DNA of 64,000 nucleotides, from positions 1 through 64,000 of the forward strand of contig JADCJL010000149.1 of the NCBI GenBank assembly GCA_020247055.1, written 5' to 3'. Each line of letters starts with the position of its first letter. Within the stretch, counting starts at the first letter, position 1. The DNA is from Acidobacteriaceae bacterium. GTDB taxonomy: Bacteria; Acidobacteriota; Terriglobia; Bryobacterales; Bryobacteraceae. A model generated the notes under the pieces. It worked only from the letters and a program-made list of their open reading frames with translations, was not told the DNA's origin and did no database searches. Positions 48,858 through 57,215 of this stretch are shown piece by piece. A program made the position numbers and the translations under genes.

Positions 48858-50038
48858 TGCGCCTGCTCTGCTCTGTCCTCCTCCCTTCGCTCCTCGCCGC
48901 GGCCGGCATTCCCGATCTGGCCACGCAGGTCGCCCCGGAAATCGGCGCCGACGCGCTGCTCCGCCTCATCGAAAAGGGCCGCGTCAAAGGAATTGACGAG
49001 CAAAAGAAAACCATCGAGCGCGCCGCCGAACTCGCCCGCCTCGCCCGCGAACCGGTCCTGCGGCGGCCCATCCCCGGCCTCAACCTCGCCAAACCGCCGG
49101 AGGTAGCCCTCGACCGGCTGTCGCTCGAAACCCGGGCCATCTTCGCGCTCACCCAACTCGACCCCGCCGAAGGCGCCAAACTGTTCCGTTCCGTGTCCCG
49201 GCCCACGCCCCGCCCCGTCACCTGCGCTGACGACTCCTACGACGACCTCACCCCCTACGCCGCCCTGCTCCGCGTCTTCGGCTCCACCGAAGACAAGCTC
49301 GCCTTCATCCAAAGCGTCAGCAGCCATGCCGAACTCGCCCCCGCCGTCTGGCTCGCCGACGAAGAGGTCACCCGCGGCGCCCTCAGCGGCGTGCTCGCCC
49401 GCCTCACCGGACAGGAGCGCCTCTTCACCGGCCTGCTGCCGGAGACCCTGGCCAAGTTCCGCGGCCTGCCCGTCGGCGATGCGCTCAAGGACTACGTCAA
49501 ACGCAACCTCACCACCGAGGCCTGCAAGGAGAGCGGCCAGGAGGGTTGGCAGCGCAACACCCGCCACGCCGCCGCCACCGAGTTTGCGCTCGAAGTGCCG
49601 CCGCCGTCGCTCGGCGCCGGCCTTGAATCCCGCTCCTGGCTCGACGACGACCGCCAAAGCCAGGTCCTGTTTCACGAACTGCTCTTCGCCCGCGACAAGA
49701 ACACCCCCCAATGGCAGGACAAGTTTGCCGCCTATCTGCAGCGCATCCGCGAGGGGAAAGCCTCGTTCGACCGCCAGGCCGAGATGTTCGCGGCGGCCTA
49801 CGTCGCCTCACCGCGCGGCGTGATCCGCGAAACCGTGCTGAACGAGTACGTCAATGTGCTCGCCCAGGCGAGCCTGCAACGCGAAAATCCGGCGGCTTGG
49901 CACAAACAAGCCATCGCCCTGCCCGCCGCGGTGGTGAGCCTGCCGGAAGGGGAGCACGAAAGTGTGCTCCGCGCCTACGAACACAGCACCAATCCGGCGC
50001 TGAGCCTGATCGCTCTCCAGCAAAGGCAAGGGCTGTAA
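48857..50038 (+). CDS. Exported protein of unknown function beside ABC exporter
   Basis: A 393-residue protein with a signal peptide (MRLLCSVLLPSLLAAAG). The mature part is alpha-helical and rich in Ala, Leu and Arg. Notable segments are CADDSYDDLTPYAALLRVFG and CKESGQEGWQRNTRHAAATE, each with one cysteine. There is no obvious catalytic motif; the C-terminus (HESVLRAYEHSTNPALSLIA) could form helical repeats. The start overlaps the ABC exporter stop (TGATG), so the two are probably co-translated, and it could be an accessory periplasmic partner. I do not recognise a family. Confidence 0.65.
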   Translation: MRLLCSVLLPSLLAAAGIPDLATQVAPEIGADALLRLIEKGRVKGIDEQKKTIERAAELARLAREPVLRRPIPGLNLAKPPEVALDRLSLETRAIFALTQLDPAEGAKLFRSVSRPTPRPVTCADDSYDDLTPYAALLRVFGSTEDKLAFIQSVSSHAELAPAVWLADEEVTRGALSGVLARLTGQERLFTGLLPETLAKFRGLPVGDALKDYVKRNLTTEACKESGQEGWQRNTRHAAATEFALEVPPPSLGAGLESRSWLDDDRQSQVLFHELLFARDKNTPQWQDKFAAYLQRIREGKASFDRQAEMFAAAYVASPRGVIRETVLNEYVNVLAQASLQRENPAAWHKQAIALPAAVVSLPEGEHESVLRAYEHSTNPALSLIALQQRQGL

Positions 50039-50133
50039 CCGGGACGGCGGACTTTACAGCCAGAGGATAACGCGGCAGCCGATTGGTGTTTTCATGGAGA
50101 CACCTCTAAGGTATTCCCCCCAACTCCGCGTGC

Positions 50134-51264
50134 CTATAGATCGTTGGTACTGAGCCGTCCTGGACCTTCCGGCAACCGCTGCCCCCCGCTTCCGGCAAAG
50201 GTCATCCCCGCGAACGTCACCACGCTGCGCGGATCGATCTGCCAGTGCTCATAGGTAAGCAGCTCGCCGCGCGCGCTCGGATGAGCGGCCAGATAGGAGT
50301 AAAACGGCGCCGTGCCGCACCAGTTCAGATCGTCGTTGCGCTCCCGCACCTGAGCCCAGAAAGCCTCCCGGTCGCCCGCCGCCAGCGCGGCAATGCGGCC
50401 GCGGTCCCGCTGCTCAATCTCCGCCATCGAATCCGTGTAGGCCCGGCGGGCCTCCCGGTCGCCGTAGCGCGGCCCTTTGTGCGCCATGTCGACGCCCAGC
50501 ACCCAGCGCAGCCGGTCGCCCTCCCGGGCCGACCACTCACCCAGCGCCTCCAGAAACGGGTGGCGCGGCGAGGTCAGCGGACCGCAGAGAATCGGGACGA
50601 TCTCGATATCCGGCCCGTAAAGATACTGCAGAAAGACCACCTGGAACTCAATCGAGTGCTCGACCGCGAAGCACGGGTCTTCCATGGCCGCAAGCGCGGC
50701 GAGCGGCTCCGGCACCCGGGTGCGCGTCTCGCCCACGGGCGTCACAAAACGCTTGCGGGTCATGCCGAAGCGGTCGCGCGCCCCCTGGTGCGAGGTTCCC
50801 AGCACGACGAAGGTCTTGCCGGCGGCTTCGGCCCGCGGGAGACTGGCGGCCAGCGCGGCGTAGGCGCTGACGTAGGAGCCGCGCGCCGGCTCGGGGCTCG
50901 CGTGCGGGGCGGCGATGGCGTGCAGCGGACGCCCGGCGCCCGGCGCGGCAAACCAGGTATCAAAAAGCCGCCGCAGCGCCGCGCCCTCGGTGGGGTAGTT
51001 GCCGGGGCCGCCGTGGCGCGCCGGCAGGGTTTCAGCCCGCGCAAACGCCTCCAGCAGGCGGGCGTAGTTGTCGTCTTCAAGGAAACCGGCCTCGCTCAAC
51101 GCCCTGGCCAGTTCCGGCGGCAGCGGCTCTTCGGCCAGCGCCGGCACCAGCGCGGGCGGGATCAGCAGCATGGCGGTGGCAATGCCCGTCGGATCATGGA
51201 GCACCAGCCCGGGCTGCTGCGGATCGTTCGAAGGGAACCCGTCAATTTCCGGCCGTATACCCAT
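50134..51264 (-). CDS. MEMO/AmmeMemoRadiSam-B family protein
   Basis: A 376-residue protein. Residues about 110-370 form the MEMO fold, related to class III extradiol dioxygenases: AIAAPHASPEPARGSYVSAY, VEHSIEFQVVFLQYLYGPD, GVDMAHKGPRYGD and DLNWCGTAPFYSYLAAHPS carry the conserved histidines and cysteine of the MEMO metal site. The N-terminal 100 residues (ends near RRLFDTWFAAPG) add a family-specific lead domain. Eukaryotic MEMO1 binds copper or iron; the bacterial role is not established. In other genomes it pairs with AMMECR1 and a radical-SAM gene, neither seen here. It is divergent from the pterin dehydratase (18 bases). Confidence 0.85.
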   Translation of the reverse strand: MGIRPEIDGFPSNDPQQPGLVLHDPTGIATAMLLIPPALVPALAEEPLPPELARALSEAGFLEDDNYARLLEAFARAETLPARHGGPGNYPTEGAALRRLFDTWFAAPGAGRPLHAIAAPHASPEPARGSYVSAYAALAASLPRAEAAGKTFVVLGTSHQGARDRFGMTRKRFVTPVGETRTRVPEPLAALAAMEDPCFAVEHSIEFQVVFLQYLYGPDIEIVPILCGPLTSPRHPFLEALGEWSAREGDRLRWVLGVDMAHKGPRYGDREARRAYTDSMAEIEQRDRGRIAALAAGDREAFWAQVRERNDDLNWCGTAPFYSYLAAHPSARGELLTYEHWQIDPRSVVTFAGMTFAGSGGQRLPEGPGRLSTNDL

Positions 51265-51282
51265 GGGACTATCATAAAGGGC

Positions 51283-51576
51283 ATGGCCAAACTGAACGAC
51301 ACCGAACTCGCCGCCGCCCTCGATTCCCTGCCGGGCTGGTCGCTCGTGAACGGAAAAATGCACCGCGAATACGCCTTTGCCGACTTCGTCCACGCCTTCG
51401 GGTTCATGGCCACGGCCGCCATCGCGATTGAAGCCATGGAACACCATCCGGAGTGGTCCAACGTCTGGAACCGCGTCACCATCGACCTGACGACGCACGA
51501 CCTCGGCGGCATCAGCCCCAAGGACGTCCTGCTGGCCAACAAGCTCGAAGCGATTGCGCAAAAGCTGCTCGGGTAA
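51283..51576 (+). CDS. phhB: 4a-hydroxytetrahydrobiopterin dehydratase
   Basis: A 97-residue pterin carbinolamine dehydratase, typical length. The motif MEHHPEWSNVWNRVTIDLTT is the family pattern, with the two histidines of HHP and a downstream His in THD that protonate the carbinolamine. It regenerates pterin cofactors after aromatic hydroxylation or acts in molybdopterin side reactions. No phenylalanine hydroxylase is nearby. It starts 18 bases from the divergent MEMO gene and is followed 7 bases later by the fusion glycosidase gene. Confidence 0.93.
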   Translation: MAKLNDTELAAALDSLPGWSLVNGKMHREYAFADFVHAFGFMATAAIAIEAMEHHPEWSNVWNRVTIDLTTHDLGGISPKDVLLANKLEAIAQKLLG

Positions 51577-51583
51577 AGGTGTC

Positions 51584-53896
51584 ATGAAGAAATTTGGCTT
51601 TGTTTTGTTCGCCTGCGCCGGTCTGGCCGTCGCGCAGGAGCTGGCTGATATCCGCCGGGTGATTGACGAGGCGGTCGCCGCCGGCCAGCTGCCGGGAGCG
51701 GTCTGCCTCGTCAGCCACCAGGGCCGCGTGGTCCATCAGAGCGTGCACGGCTCGCGGGCGCTCGTGCCGGCCGTCGAACCCATGACCGCGGACACCATCT
51801 TCGACGCCGCCTCGCTCACCAAGGTCGTCGCCACGACGGCCTCCGTCATGAAGCTCGTCGAGCAGGGCCGCATCCGCCTCAACGACAAGGTCACCACCTA
51901 CCTGCCCACCTATCAGGGCGGCAAGAGCGACATTACGGTCCGCCTGCTCCTCACCCACTTCTCCGGCCTGCGCCCCGACCTCGACCTGCAGCCGGCCTGG
52001 TCCGGCTACGAACTCGGCATCCAGAAAGCGCTCGTCGACAAGCCCGTCCACGCCCCCGGCGAACGCTTCGTCTACAGCGACATCAACTTCATCCTGCTCG
52101 GCGAAATCGTCCGCCAGCTGAGCGGCCGTCCGCTCGAACAGTACGCACGGGAGGAGATCTTCGAGCCGCTCGGGATGAAGGACACCGGCTTCCGCCCCGC
52201 CGCCGCGCTCGCCCCCCGCATCGCCCCCACCGAACAGTACCCCGGCATGACGGCCCCGCTCCGCGGCGTCGTCCACGACGAAACCACCCGCTACATGGGC
52301 GGCGTGGCCGGGCACGCCGGCCTGTTCACCACCGCCGACGACCTCGCCCACTTCGCCCAGGCCATCCTCAACGGCGGCGAGCTCAACGGGGTCCGGATCT
52401 GGAGCCCGCTCACCGTCCGCAAGTTCACCGAACCCCAGACGCCCTCCGACCAGCCCATCCTCCGCGGCCTCGGCTTCGACCTCGATTCGCCCTTCTCCGC
52501 CAACCGCGGCGAACTATTCCCGCTCGGCTCCGTGGGCCATACCGGCTTCACCGGCACCTCGCTCTGGATCGACCCCGCCACGCAGTCCTACGTCATTCTG
52601 CTGGCCAACACCGTCCATCCCAAGCGCCGGCCCGCCATCACCCCCCTCCGCGCCAAGGTCGCCACCATCGCCGCCGCCAGCCTCGGCGTCGACGCGCCCC
52701 GGTCCACCCTCACCGGCTACAACGAGACCATGGCCGGTGTCCGCCGCCACGTCAATCGCACCGGCCAGGTCCAGACCGGCCTCGACGTCCTGATCGGCGA
52801 GAAGTTCGCCCGGCTGCGGGGCAAGCGCGTCGGCCTCATCACCAATCACACCGGCCTCGATGGCGCCGGCCGCCCCGGCTTCCTCGTCATGCGCGAAATG
52901 GGCGTCAACCTCACCGTGCTGTTCTCCCCCGAACACGGCATCTTCGGCAAAGAAGACCGCGAGGACGTCGCCGATGCCCGCGAGCCGCAAACCGGCATCC
53001 GGATTTATAGCCTCTACAACCAGGCCAACCGCAAACCCTCCCCCGCCGCCCTCGCCGAACTGGACGCCCTGGTCTTTGACATCCAGGACATGGGCGCCCG
53101 CTTCTACACCTACACGAGCACCATGAAAAACGCGCTCGAAGCCGCCGCCGCCGCCAAAGTCCCCTTCTACGTCCTCGACCGGCCCAATCCCCTCACCGGC
53201 ACCCGCGTCGAAGGCCCGCTGATGGATCCGGCTCTTGAAAGCTTCATCGGCTGCCATAACATTCCCATCCGCCACGGCATGACCGCCGGCGAACTGGCCC
53301 GCATGTTCAACACCGAACTCAGCCTCAACGCCCAGCTCGAGGTCGTCGCCATGAAAGGCTGGCAGCGGGGCGACTGGTTTGACTCCACCGGCGCGCTCTG
53401 GGTGAACCCCTCGCCCAATCTGCGCAGCCTCAACGCCGCGCTGCTCTATCCGGGCGTCGCCATGCTGGAGTATTCGAAAAACTACTCGGTCGGCCGCGGC
53501 ACCGATGCGCCATTTGAGCAGATCGGGGCCGAATTTATTCGCGGCCGCCAGCTGGCAACCACGCTCAATTCCCGGAAAATCCCCGGCGTTCGCGTCTATC
53601 CCGCCCGGTTTTCCCCGAACGACTCCAACCTGAAGGGAAAAACGATCGAAGGCATCCGTTTTGTTATCACCGACCGCGAGGGCTTTGACGCGGTCCGCCT
53701 CGGCGTCGAACTCGCCGTGGCCCTCGAGCGCCTCTACCCGGGCCAGATCAATTTCCCGGCCAACGGGAAGCTGATCGGCAGCCAGACCCTGATTAAAGAG
53801 TTTGCCGCCGGCGCGGACCCGCGAGCCGTCCAGGCGCGGCTCGAAGAGGCACTCGCTCCCTTCCTCGCTCGCCGCGCCAAATTCCTGCTCTACTGA
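51584..53896 (+). CDS. Fusion of beta-lactamase-fold hydrolase (AmiE-like) and NamZ (DUF1343) muramidase
   Basis: A 770-residue exported protein. The signal peptide is MKKFGFVLFACAGLAVAQ. Residues about 20-390 are a serine beta-lactamase-fold hydrolase: FDAASLTKVVATTASVMKL gives the SxxK (SLTK), FVYSDINF gives YSD, and GHTGFTGTSLWID gives the HTG third motif. Residues about 400-770 match DUF1343, the GH171 exo-beta-N-acetylmuramidase NamZ: GKRVGLITNHTGLD, VLFSPEHGIFG, VFDIQDMGARFYTY, YVLDRPNPLTG. In Bacillus subtilis separate genes amiE and namZ work together in muropeptide recycling; here the parts are one chain. The start ATG follows the pterin dehydratase stop by 7 bases. Confidence 0.9.
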   Translation: MKKFGFVLFACAGLAVAQELADIRRVIDEAVAAGQLPGAVCLVSHQGRVVHQSVHGSRALVPAVEPMTADTIFDAASLTKVVATTASVMKLVEQGRIRLNDKVTTYLPTYQGGKSDITVRLLLTHFSGLRPDLDLQPAWSGYELGIQKALVDKPVHAPGERFVYSDINFILLGEIVRQLSGRPLEQYAREEIFEPLGMKDTGFRPAAALAPRIAPTEQYPGMTAPLRGVVHDETTRYMGGVAGHAGLFTTADDLAHFAQAILNGGELNGVRIWSPLTVRKFTEPQTPSDQPILRGLGFDLDSPFSANRGELFPLGSVGHTGFTGTSLWIDPATQSYVILLANTVHPKRRPAITPLRAKVATIAAASLGVDAPRSTLTGYNETMAGVRRHVNRTGQVQTGLDVLIGEKFARLRGKRVGLITNHTGLDGAGRPGFLVMREMGVNLTVLFSPEHGIFGKEDREDVADAREPQTGIRIYSLYNQANRKPSPAALAELDALVFDIQDMGARFYTYTSTMKNALEAAAAAKVPFYVLDRPNPLTGTRVEGPLMDPALESFIGCHNIPIRHGMTAGELARMFNTELSLNAQLEVVAMKGWQRGDWFDSTGALWVNPSPNLRSLNAALLYPGVAMLEYSKNYSVGRGTDAPFEQIGAEFIRGRQLATTLNSRKIPGVRVYPARFSPNDSNLKGKTIEGIRFVITDREGFDAVRLGVELAVALERLYPGQINFPANGKLIGSQTLIKEFAAGADPRAVQARLEEALAPFLARRAKFLLY

Positions 53897-53922
53897 AGGG
53901 GCCGGACGCCTCCGGCCCGCCG

Positions 53923-54135
53923 CTACACGACCGCCGTCTTGCCGCTCGCCGCCGCACGGCTGGCGGGCTCTTTACTCTCGTCGGCCGGCTTGCGCTTGGC
54001 CGCCTCCACCATCCACAGAGGCGGGCGCCCGCGCCGCTTGCCCCTCCCCAATGCCAACCGCTCGAGGGTGGCGATTGCCTCCTCAAGCGCATCCCTTTCC
54101 TGCTTCAATTCGGCCAAAATTTTGGATACGTCCAT
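53923..54135 (-). CDS. Small coiled-coil protein, acidobacterial type
   Basis: A 70-residue protein starting MDVSKILAELKQERDALEEA, a short coiled coil, then a basic segment GRGKRRGRPPLWMVEAAKRK, and a low-complexity tail. I choose the ATG at 54135; AGGT lies 6 bases upstream. An upstream ATG at 54195 has its ribosome site nearly touching and is rejected. I recall short proteins of this layout from acidobacterial genomes, with no known function. The RGRPP stretch resembles an AT-hook, so nucleic-acid binding is possible. It lies downstream of the transporter operon, past a 26-bp palindrome. Confidence 0.62.
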   Translation of the reverse strand: MDVSKILAELKQERDALEEAIATLERLALGRGKRRGRPPLWMVEAAKRKPADESKEPASRAAASGKTAVV

Positions 54136-54238
54136 CTGAACACCTACCGCGAAATCTATTCCGTTAACAGAACAGGGATAGAGAATTTCCGCCATCCCTC
54201 CTCTTCTTTGTACTCGAAAAAGACACCCGGTTTCAAGC

Positions 54239-54264
54239 CTCTTGTTCTGAATTCAGAACAAGAG
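54239..54264. terminator. 26-bp perfect palindrome downstream of the permease gene
   Basis: CTCTTGTTCTG-AATT-CAGAACAAGAG is fully self-complementary over 26 bases, 15 bases past the permease stop. It can form a strong hairpin and may stop transcription of the transporter operon, but no U-run follows on either strand. It could instead be a symmetric protein-binding site ahead of the small coiled-coil gene. An EcoRI-like GAATTC sits at its centre. Confidence 0.5.
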
Positions 54265-54279
54265 CCGGAATTAACCGCC

Positions 54280-55623
54280 TCATTTCGCCGTTTTTTGGCG
54301 GCTCCAGTGGCGATAAAGAGGAATTCCCGTCGCGATGATTCCCAACCCGAGCAGACTCTCGCGCGGGGACTCGAAAAGCGTGGAAAAGATCAGCGCACCG
54401 GCCACTAAAACAAACACTACCGGCACAAAGGGATAGCCCAGCGTGCGGTACGGCCGCGCCAAGTCCGGCCGCTTCCTCCGCAGCACCAGCACCGAGGCCG
54501 TTGCCATTCCGTACAGAATCCAGGACGCGAAAATCACACAGGTAAACAGTTGTTCGTACCGCCCGGTGAGCACAAACAGCATCGACCACCCCGACAGCAG
54601 CATGATGGAGTTGGCCGGGGTGAAATAGCGCGGGTGGACCGTGGCAATCGAGGAGAAAAACAGCCGGTCGCGCGCCATGGCGAACGGCACCCGGGCGCCG
54701 GAGAGGATCGACCCGTTCAGGGCGGCGAAGATCGAGATCATCGCCGCAATCGAGACCGCATTGGCCCCGGGCGCCTCCCAGACCCGCCGCATCATCTCGG
54801 CCGCCACGCGGTCGCTGGTCGCCACCACCTCGGCCGGCAGCACGTAAAAATAGGCGAGATTGGCGCCCAGATAGATCACCATCACCGCCAGCGTGCCCAG
54901 GATCAACGCAATCGGCAGGTTGCGCTGCGGATTCTTGATCTCGCTCGATACCATGCTCACGTTGTTCCATCCGTCGTAGGCCCACAGCGCCGCCACCAGC
55001 GCGGCGAAAAAGCCGGCGATGCCGCCGGTCGACGCCGGAATGCCCGTCGTGTAATTCGCCACCGTCCCGCCGCCGAACGTCAGTCCCACGGCGATGATCA
55101 TCCCAATCAGCGCCACCTTGAGAATGGTCACCCCCACCTGTACCCCCCCGCCCACCTTCACCCCGAAGTAGTTCAAAAAGCCCAGCGCCCCGATAACCAC
55201 CATCGCCAACAGCTGGCCGGACTTGATCTCGAGCCACGGACTCGAAAACAAGGTGGCCTCCAGCCCTGGAAAAAAGTTAGCGAGGTAGATAAAGAACGCG
55301 GTCGCCAGCGTGGCAATCGATCCGGACTTGGCCACCCACAGCTGCGTCCAGCCGTAAACGAAGGCGTAGAAGGGCCCGTAGGCCTCACGCAGATAGGCGT
55401 ACTCGCCGCCCGCCTCCGGCATCATCGCCGCCAGTTCGGCGTAGGTCAGCGCCCCGGCCAGCGACAACAGTCCGCCGAAGACGAAGACGAAAAACACCAT
55501 CTCCGCCGAGCCCACGCTCAACACCATCTTCTTCGGCACCAGGAATATGCCCGAACCGATCACCGTCCCGACGACGATCGCCGCCGCCCCCCAAACACCC
55601 AAATCGCGCTTCAGTTCAACCAT
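54280..55623 (-). CDS. APC-family amino-acid permease
   Basis: A 447-residue membrane protein with about 12 hydrophobic helices. The start LGVWGAAAIVVGTVIGSGIF has the GSGIF loop of amino acid-polyamine-organocation carriers, and MPEAGGEYAYLREAYG is the conserved loop after helix 2. FFAALVAALWAYDGWNNVSM and SSEIKNPQRNLPIALI match LAT/SteT-like members. It likely imports or exchanges amino acids across the inner membrane; the substrate is unknown. Its first codons overlap the upstream symporter gene by 8 bases, so the two form an operon. A palindromic hairpin lies after the stop. Confidence 0.92.
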   Translation of the reverse strand: MVELKRDLGVWGAAAIVVGTVIGSGIFLVPKKMVLSVGSAEMVFFVFVFGGLLSLAGALTYAELAAMMPEAGGEYAYLREAYGPFYAFVYGWTQLWVAKSGSIATLATAFFIYLANFFPGLEATLFSSPWLEIKSGQLLAMVVIGALGFLNYFGVKVGGGVQVGVTILKVALIGMIIAVGLTFGGGTVANYTTGIPASTGGIAGFFAALVAALWAYDGWNNVSMVSSEIKNPQRNLPIALILGTLAVMVIYLGANLAYFYVLPAEVVATSDRVAAEMMRRVWEAPGANAVSIAAMISIFAALNGSILSGARVPFAMARDRLFFSSIATVHPRYFTPANSIMLLSGWSMLFVLTGRYEQLFTCVIFASWILYGMATASVLVLRRKRPDLARPYRTLGYPFVPVVFVLVAGALIFSTLFESPRESLLGLGIIATGIPLYRHWSRQKTAK

Positions 55624-57070
55624 GGCGAACCCTCTCTTCGTTTAAAAACAGCGACAGCAGAACAGCCGTCGCCACCGTTACCGCTGCCCCGATCAGCACG
55701 TACCACGTCCAGGCGATCGTCGTGCCGAACTTTACGTACAAATTCGTCAACAATCCCGCCAGCATTCCCGCCATCGCGGCCTTCTCCCCCGTGCGTTTGG
55801 TCAACACCCCCAGCAGAAACACCCCCAGCAGGCAGCCGTAAACAATCGACGCAATCGACAGCCCCGACTCAAGTACCGACTGAATACTCTGCGCCACCAG
55901 CGCAATCACAAACAGCACCCCGCCCCACGCCACCGTAATCCACCGCGACAGGCGCAGATACTCGGCCTCGCTGCGTTCGACGCGCGCCAGCGGCTTCCAG
56001 AAGTCCATCACCGTGGTCGAAGCCAGCGCGTTCAACGCCGCGCTCAGGTTCGACATGGCGGCGGCCAGCACCGCGGCCATCACCAGACCCGCCACCCCGC
56101 GCGGCAGATGGTCCCAGATGAACTGCGGGTAGATCCGGTCCGGTATCGCCGGCGGCGCCTGCCCGGTGTCTTTGTAGTAAACGAACAGGATCAGCCCGAT
56201 CAGCAGGAACAGCGAAAATTGGAAGAAGATCACCACCCAGCTGGAAAACAGCGCCAGCCGGCTCTCCGCCTCCGTGCGGCCCGCCAGCAGCCGCTGCACC
56301 ATCAACTGCTCGGTGCCGTGGCTGGCCGTGGTCAGAAACGCGCCGCCAATCAGGCCGGCCCAGAAGCTGTAGGGCCGGCGGAAGAACTCGGCCGACCAGT
56401 CGAAGCGGAAGTCGAACACCCGGAGCTTGTTGGCCTCTTGCGCGACGCTAAACACATGCGTCCAGCCGCCGGGCACCAGCCCGAGGATCACGTAGAGGCT
56501 CACGAGCGCGCCCAGGATGTAGAGGAACATCTGCACGACATCGGTCCAGATGACAGCCGTCATGCCGCCTTCGAAGGTATAGAAGAGGGTAAGCGCCACA
56601 ATCAGCAGGATCGAAGCCAACTCGCCCGTGCCCAGAATGATCGAAATCACAATCGAGATGGCGAAGACCCGGACCCCCTCGGCCATCGCCCGCAGCAGCA
56701 GAAAGCTGCCGGCGGTCAACCGGCGGATGTCGGGGCCGAAGCGCCGCTGCATCAGTTCGTACGCCGTGTACATTTCGCCCCGGAAGTAGTGCGGCAAAAA
56801 GAGCGTGCTGATCACGACGCGGGCCAGGAGATAGCCCAGCACCACCTGCAAAAACCCGAAATCGCCCCGGAACGAAATGCCCGGCGTGCCGATCACCGTC
56901 AGGGTGCTCGTCTCGGCCGAAACGATCGAAAACCCGATCGCCCACCACGGGGTGCTCCGGCCGCCCAGGAAATAATCCTTGAGCGACTTCTGCGAGTTCC
57001 GAAAGCGGGCCCCGAACCAGGTGATGCCGACCAGGTAGAACAGGATGACGCCAAGATCGAAGTAGCGCAT
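55616..57070 (-). CDS. Sodium:solute symporter (SSS family)
   Basis: A 484-residue carrier with about 13 membrane segments. SLKDYFLGGRSTPWWAIGFS and SAETSTLTVIGTPGISFRGD match SSS proteins, which couple Na+ to uptake of sugars, nucleosides, amino acids or sialic acid. FLTTASHGTEQLMVQRLLAG and LAAAMSNLSAALNALASTTV are further family blocks. No substrate can be fixed, but muropeptide-derived sugars or amino acids are plausible given the nearby fusion hydrolase. It is divergent from the secreted TPR-like gene across 145 bases that carry a promoter for that gene. Confidence 0.92.
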   Translation of the reverse strand: MRYFDLGVILFYLVGITWFGARFRNSQKSLKDYFLGGRSTPWWAIGFSIVSAETSTLTVIGTPGISFRGDFGFLQVVLGYLLARVVISTLFLPHYFRGEMYTAYELMQRRFGPDIRRLTAGSFLLLRAMAEGVRVFAISIVISIILGTGELASILLIVALTLFYTFEGGMTAVIWTDVVQMFLYILGALVSLYVILGLVPGGWTHVFSVAQEANKLRVFDFRFDWSAEFFRRPYSFWAGLIGGAFLTTASHGTEQLMVQRLLAGRTEAESRLALFSSWVVIFFQFSLFLLIGLILFVYYKDTGQAPPAIPDRIYPQFIWDHLPRGVAGLVMAAVLAAAMSNLSAALNALASTTVMDFWKPLARVERSEAEYLRLSRWITVAWGGVLFVIALVAQSIQSVLESGLSIASIVYGCLLGVFLLGVLTKRTGEKAAMAGMLAGLLTNLYVKFGTTIAWTWYVLIGAAVTVATAVLLSLFLNEERVRHG

Positions 57071-57152
57071 GGGAGGAAATGGGAGTGTAACATGACAGGT
57101 GCGGGAACAATTCGTTTCGCTGCTTCATCTAACCGCTGTAGTGCGAAGAGCG

Positions 57153-57182
57153 TTGCAGCGGAGCAGCAAATTCGGGTATACT
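57153..57182 (+). promoter_or_regulatory. Sigma-70-like promoter of the secreted TPR-like gene
   Basis: TTGCAG at 57153-57158 and TATACT at 57177-57182 are 18 bases apart, matching a housekeeping promoter closely. A GGGAGG ribosome site follows before the GTG at 57216. The gap is shared with the divergent symporter gene, whose own promoter I cannot place. Confidence 0.6.
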
Positions 57183-57215
57183 CCGGCTTTGCGTATTCTC
57201 ACTCGGGAGGCATGA

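Noticed and set aside
50094-50153. 19-codon plus-strand frame (METPLRYSPQLRV...)
   Set aside because: No ribosome site precedes it and it runs antisense into the MEMO gene end.
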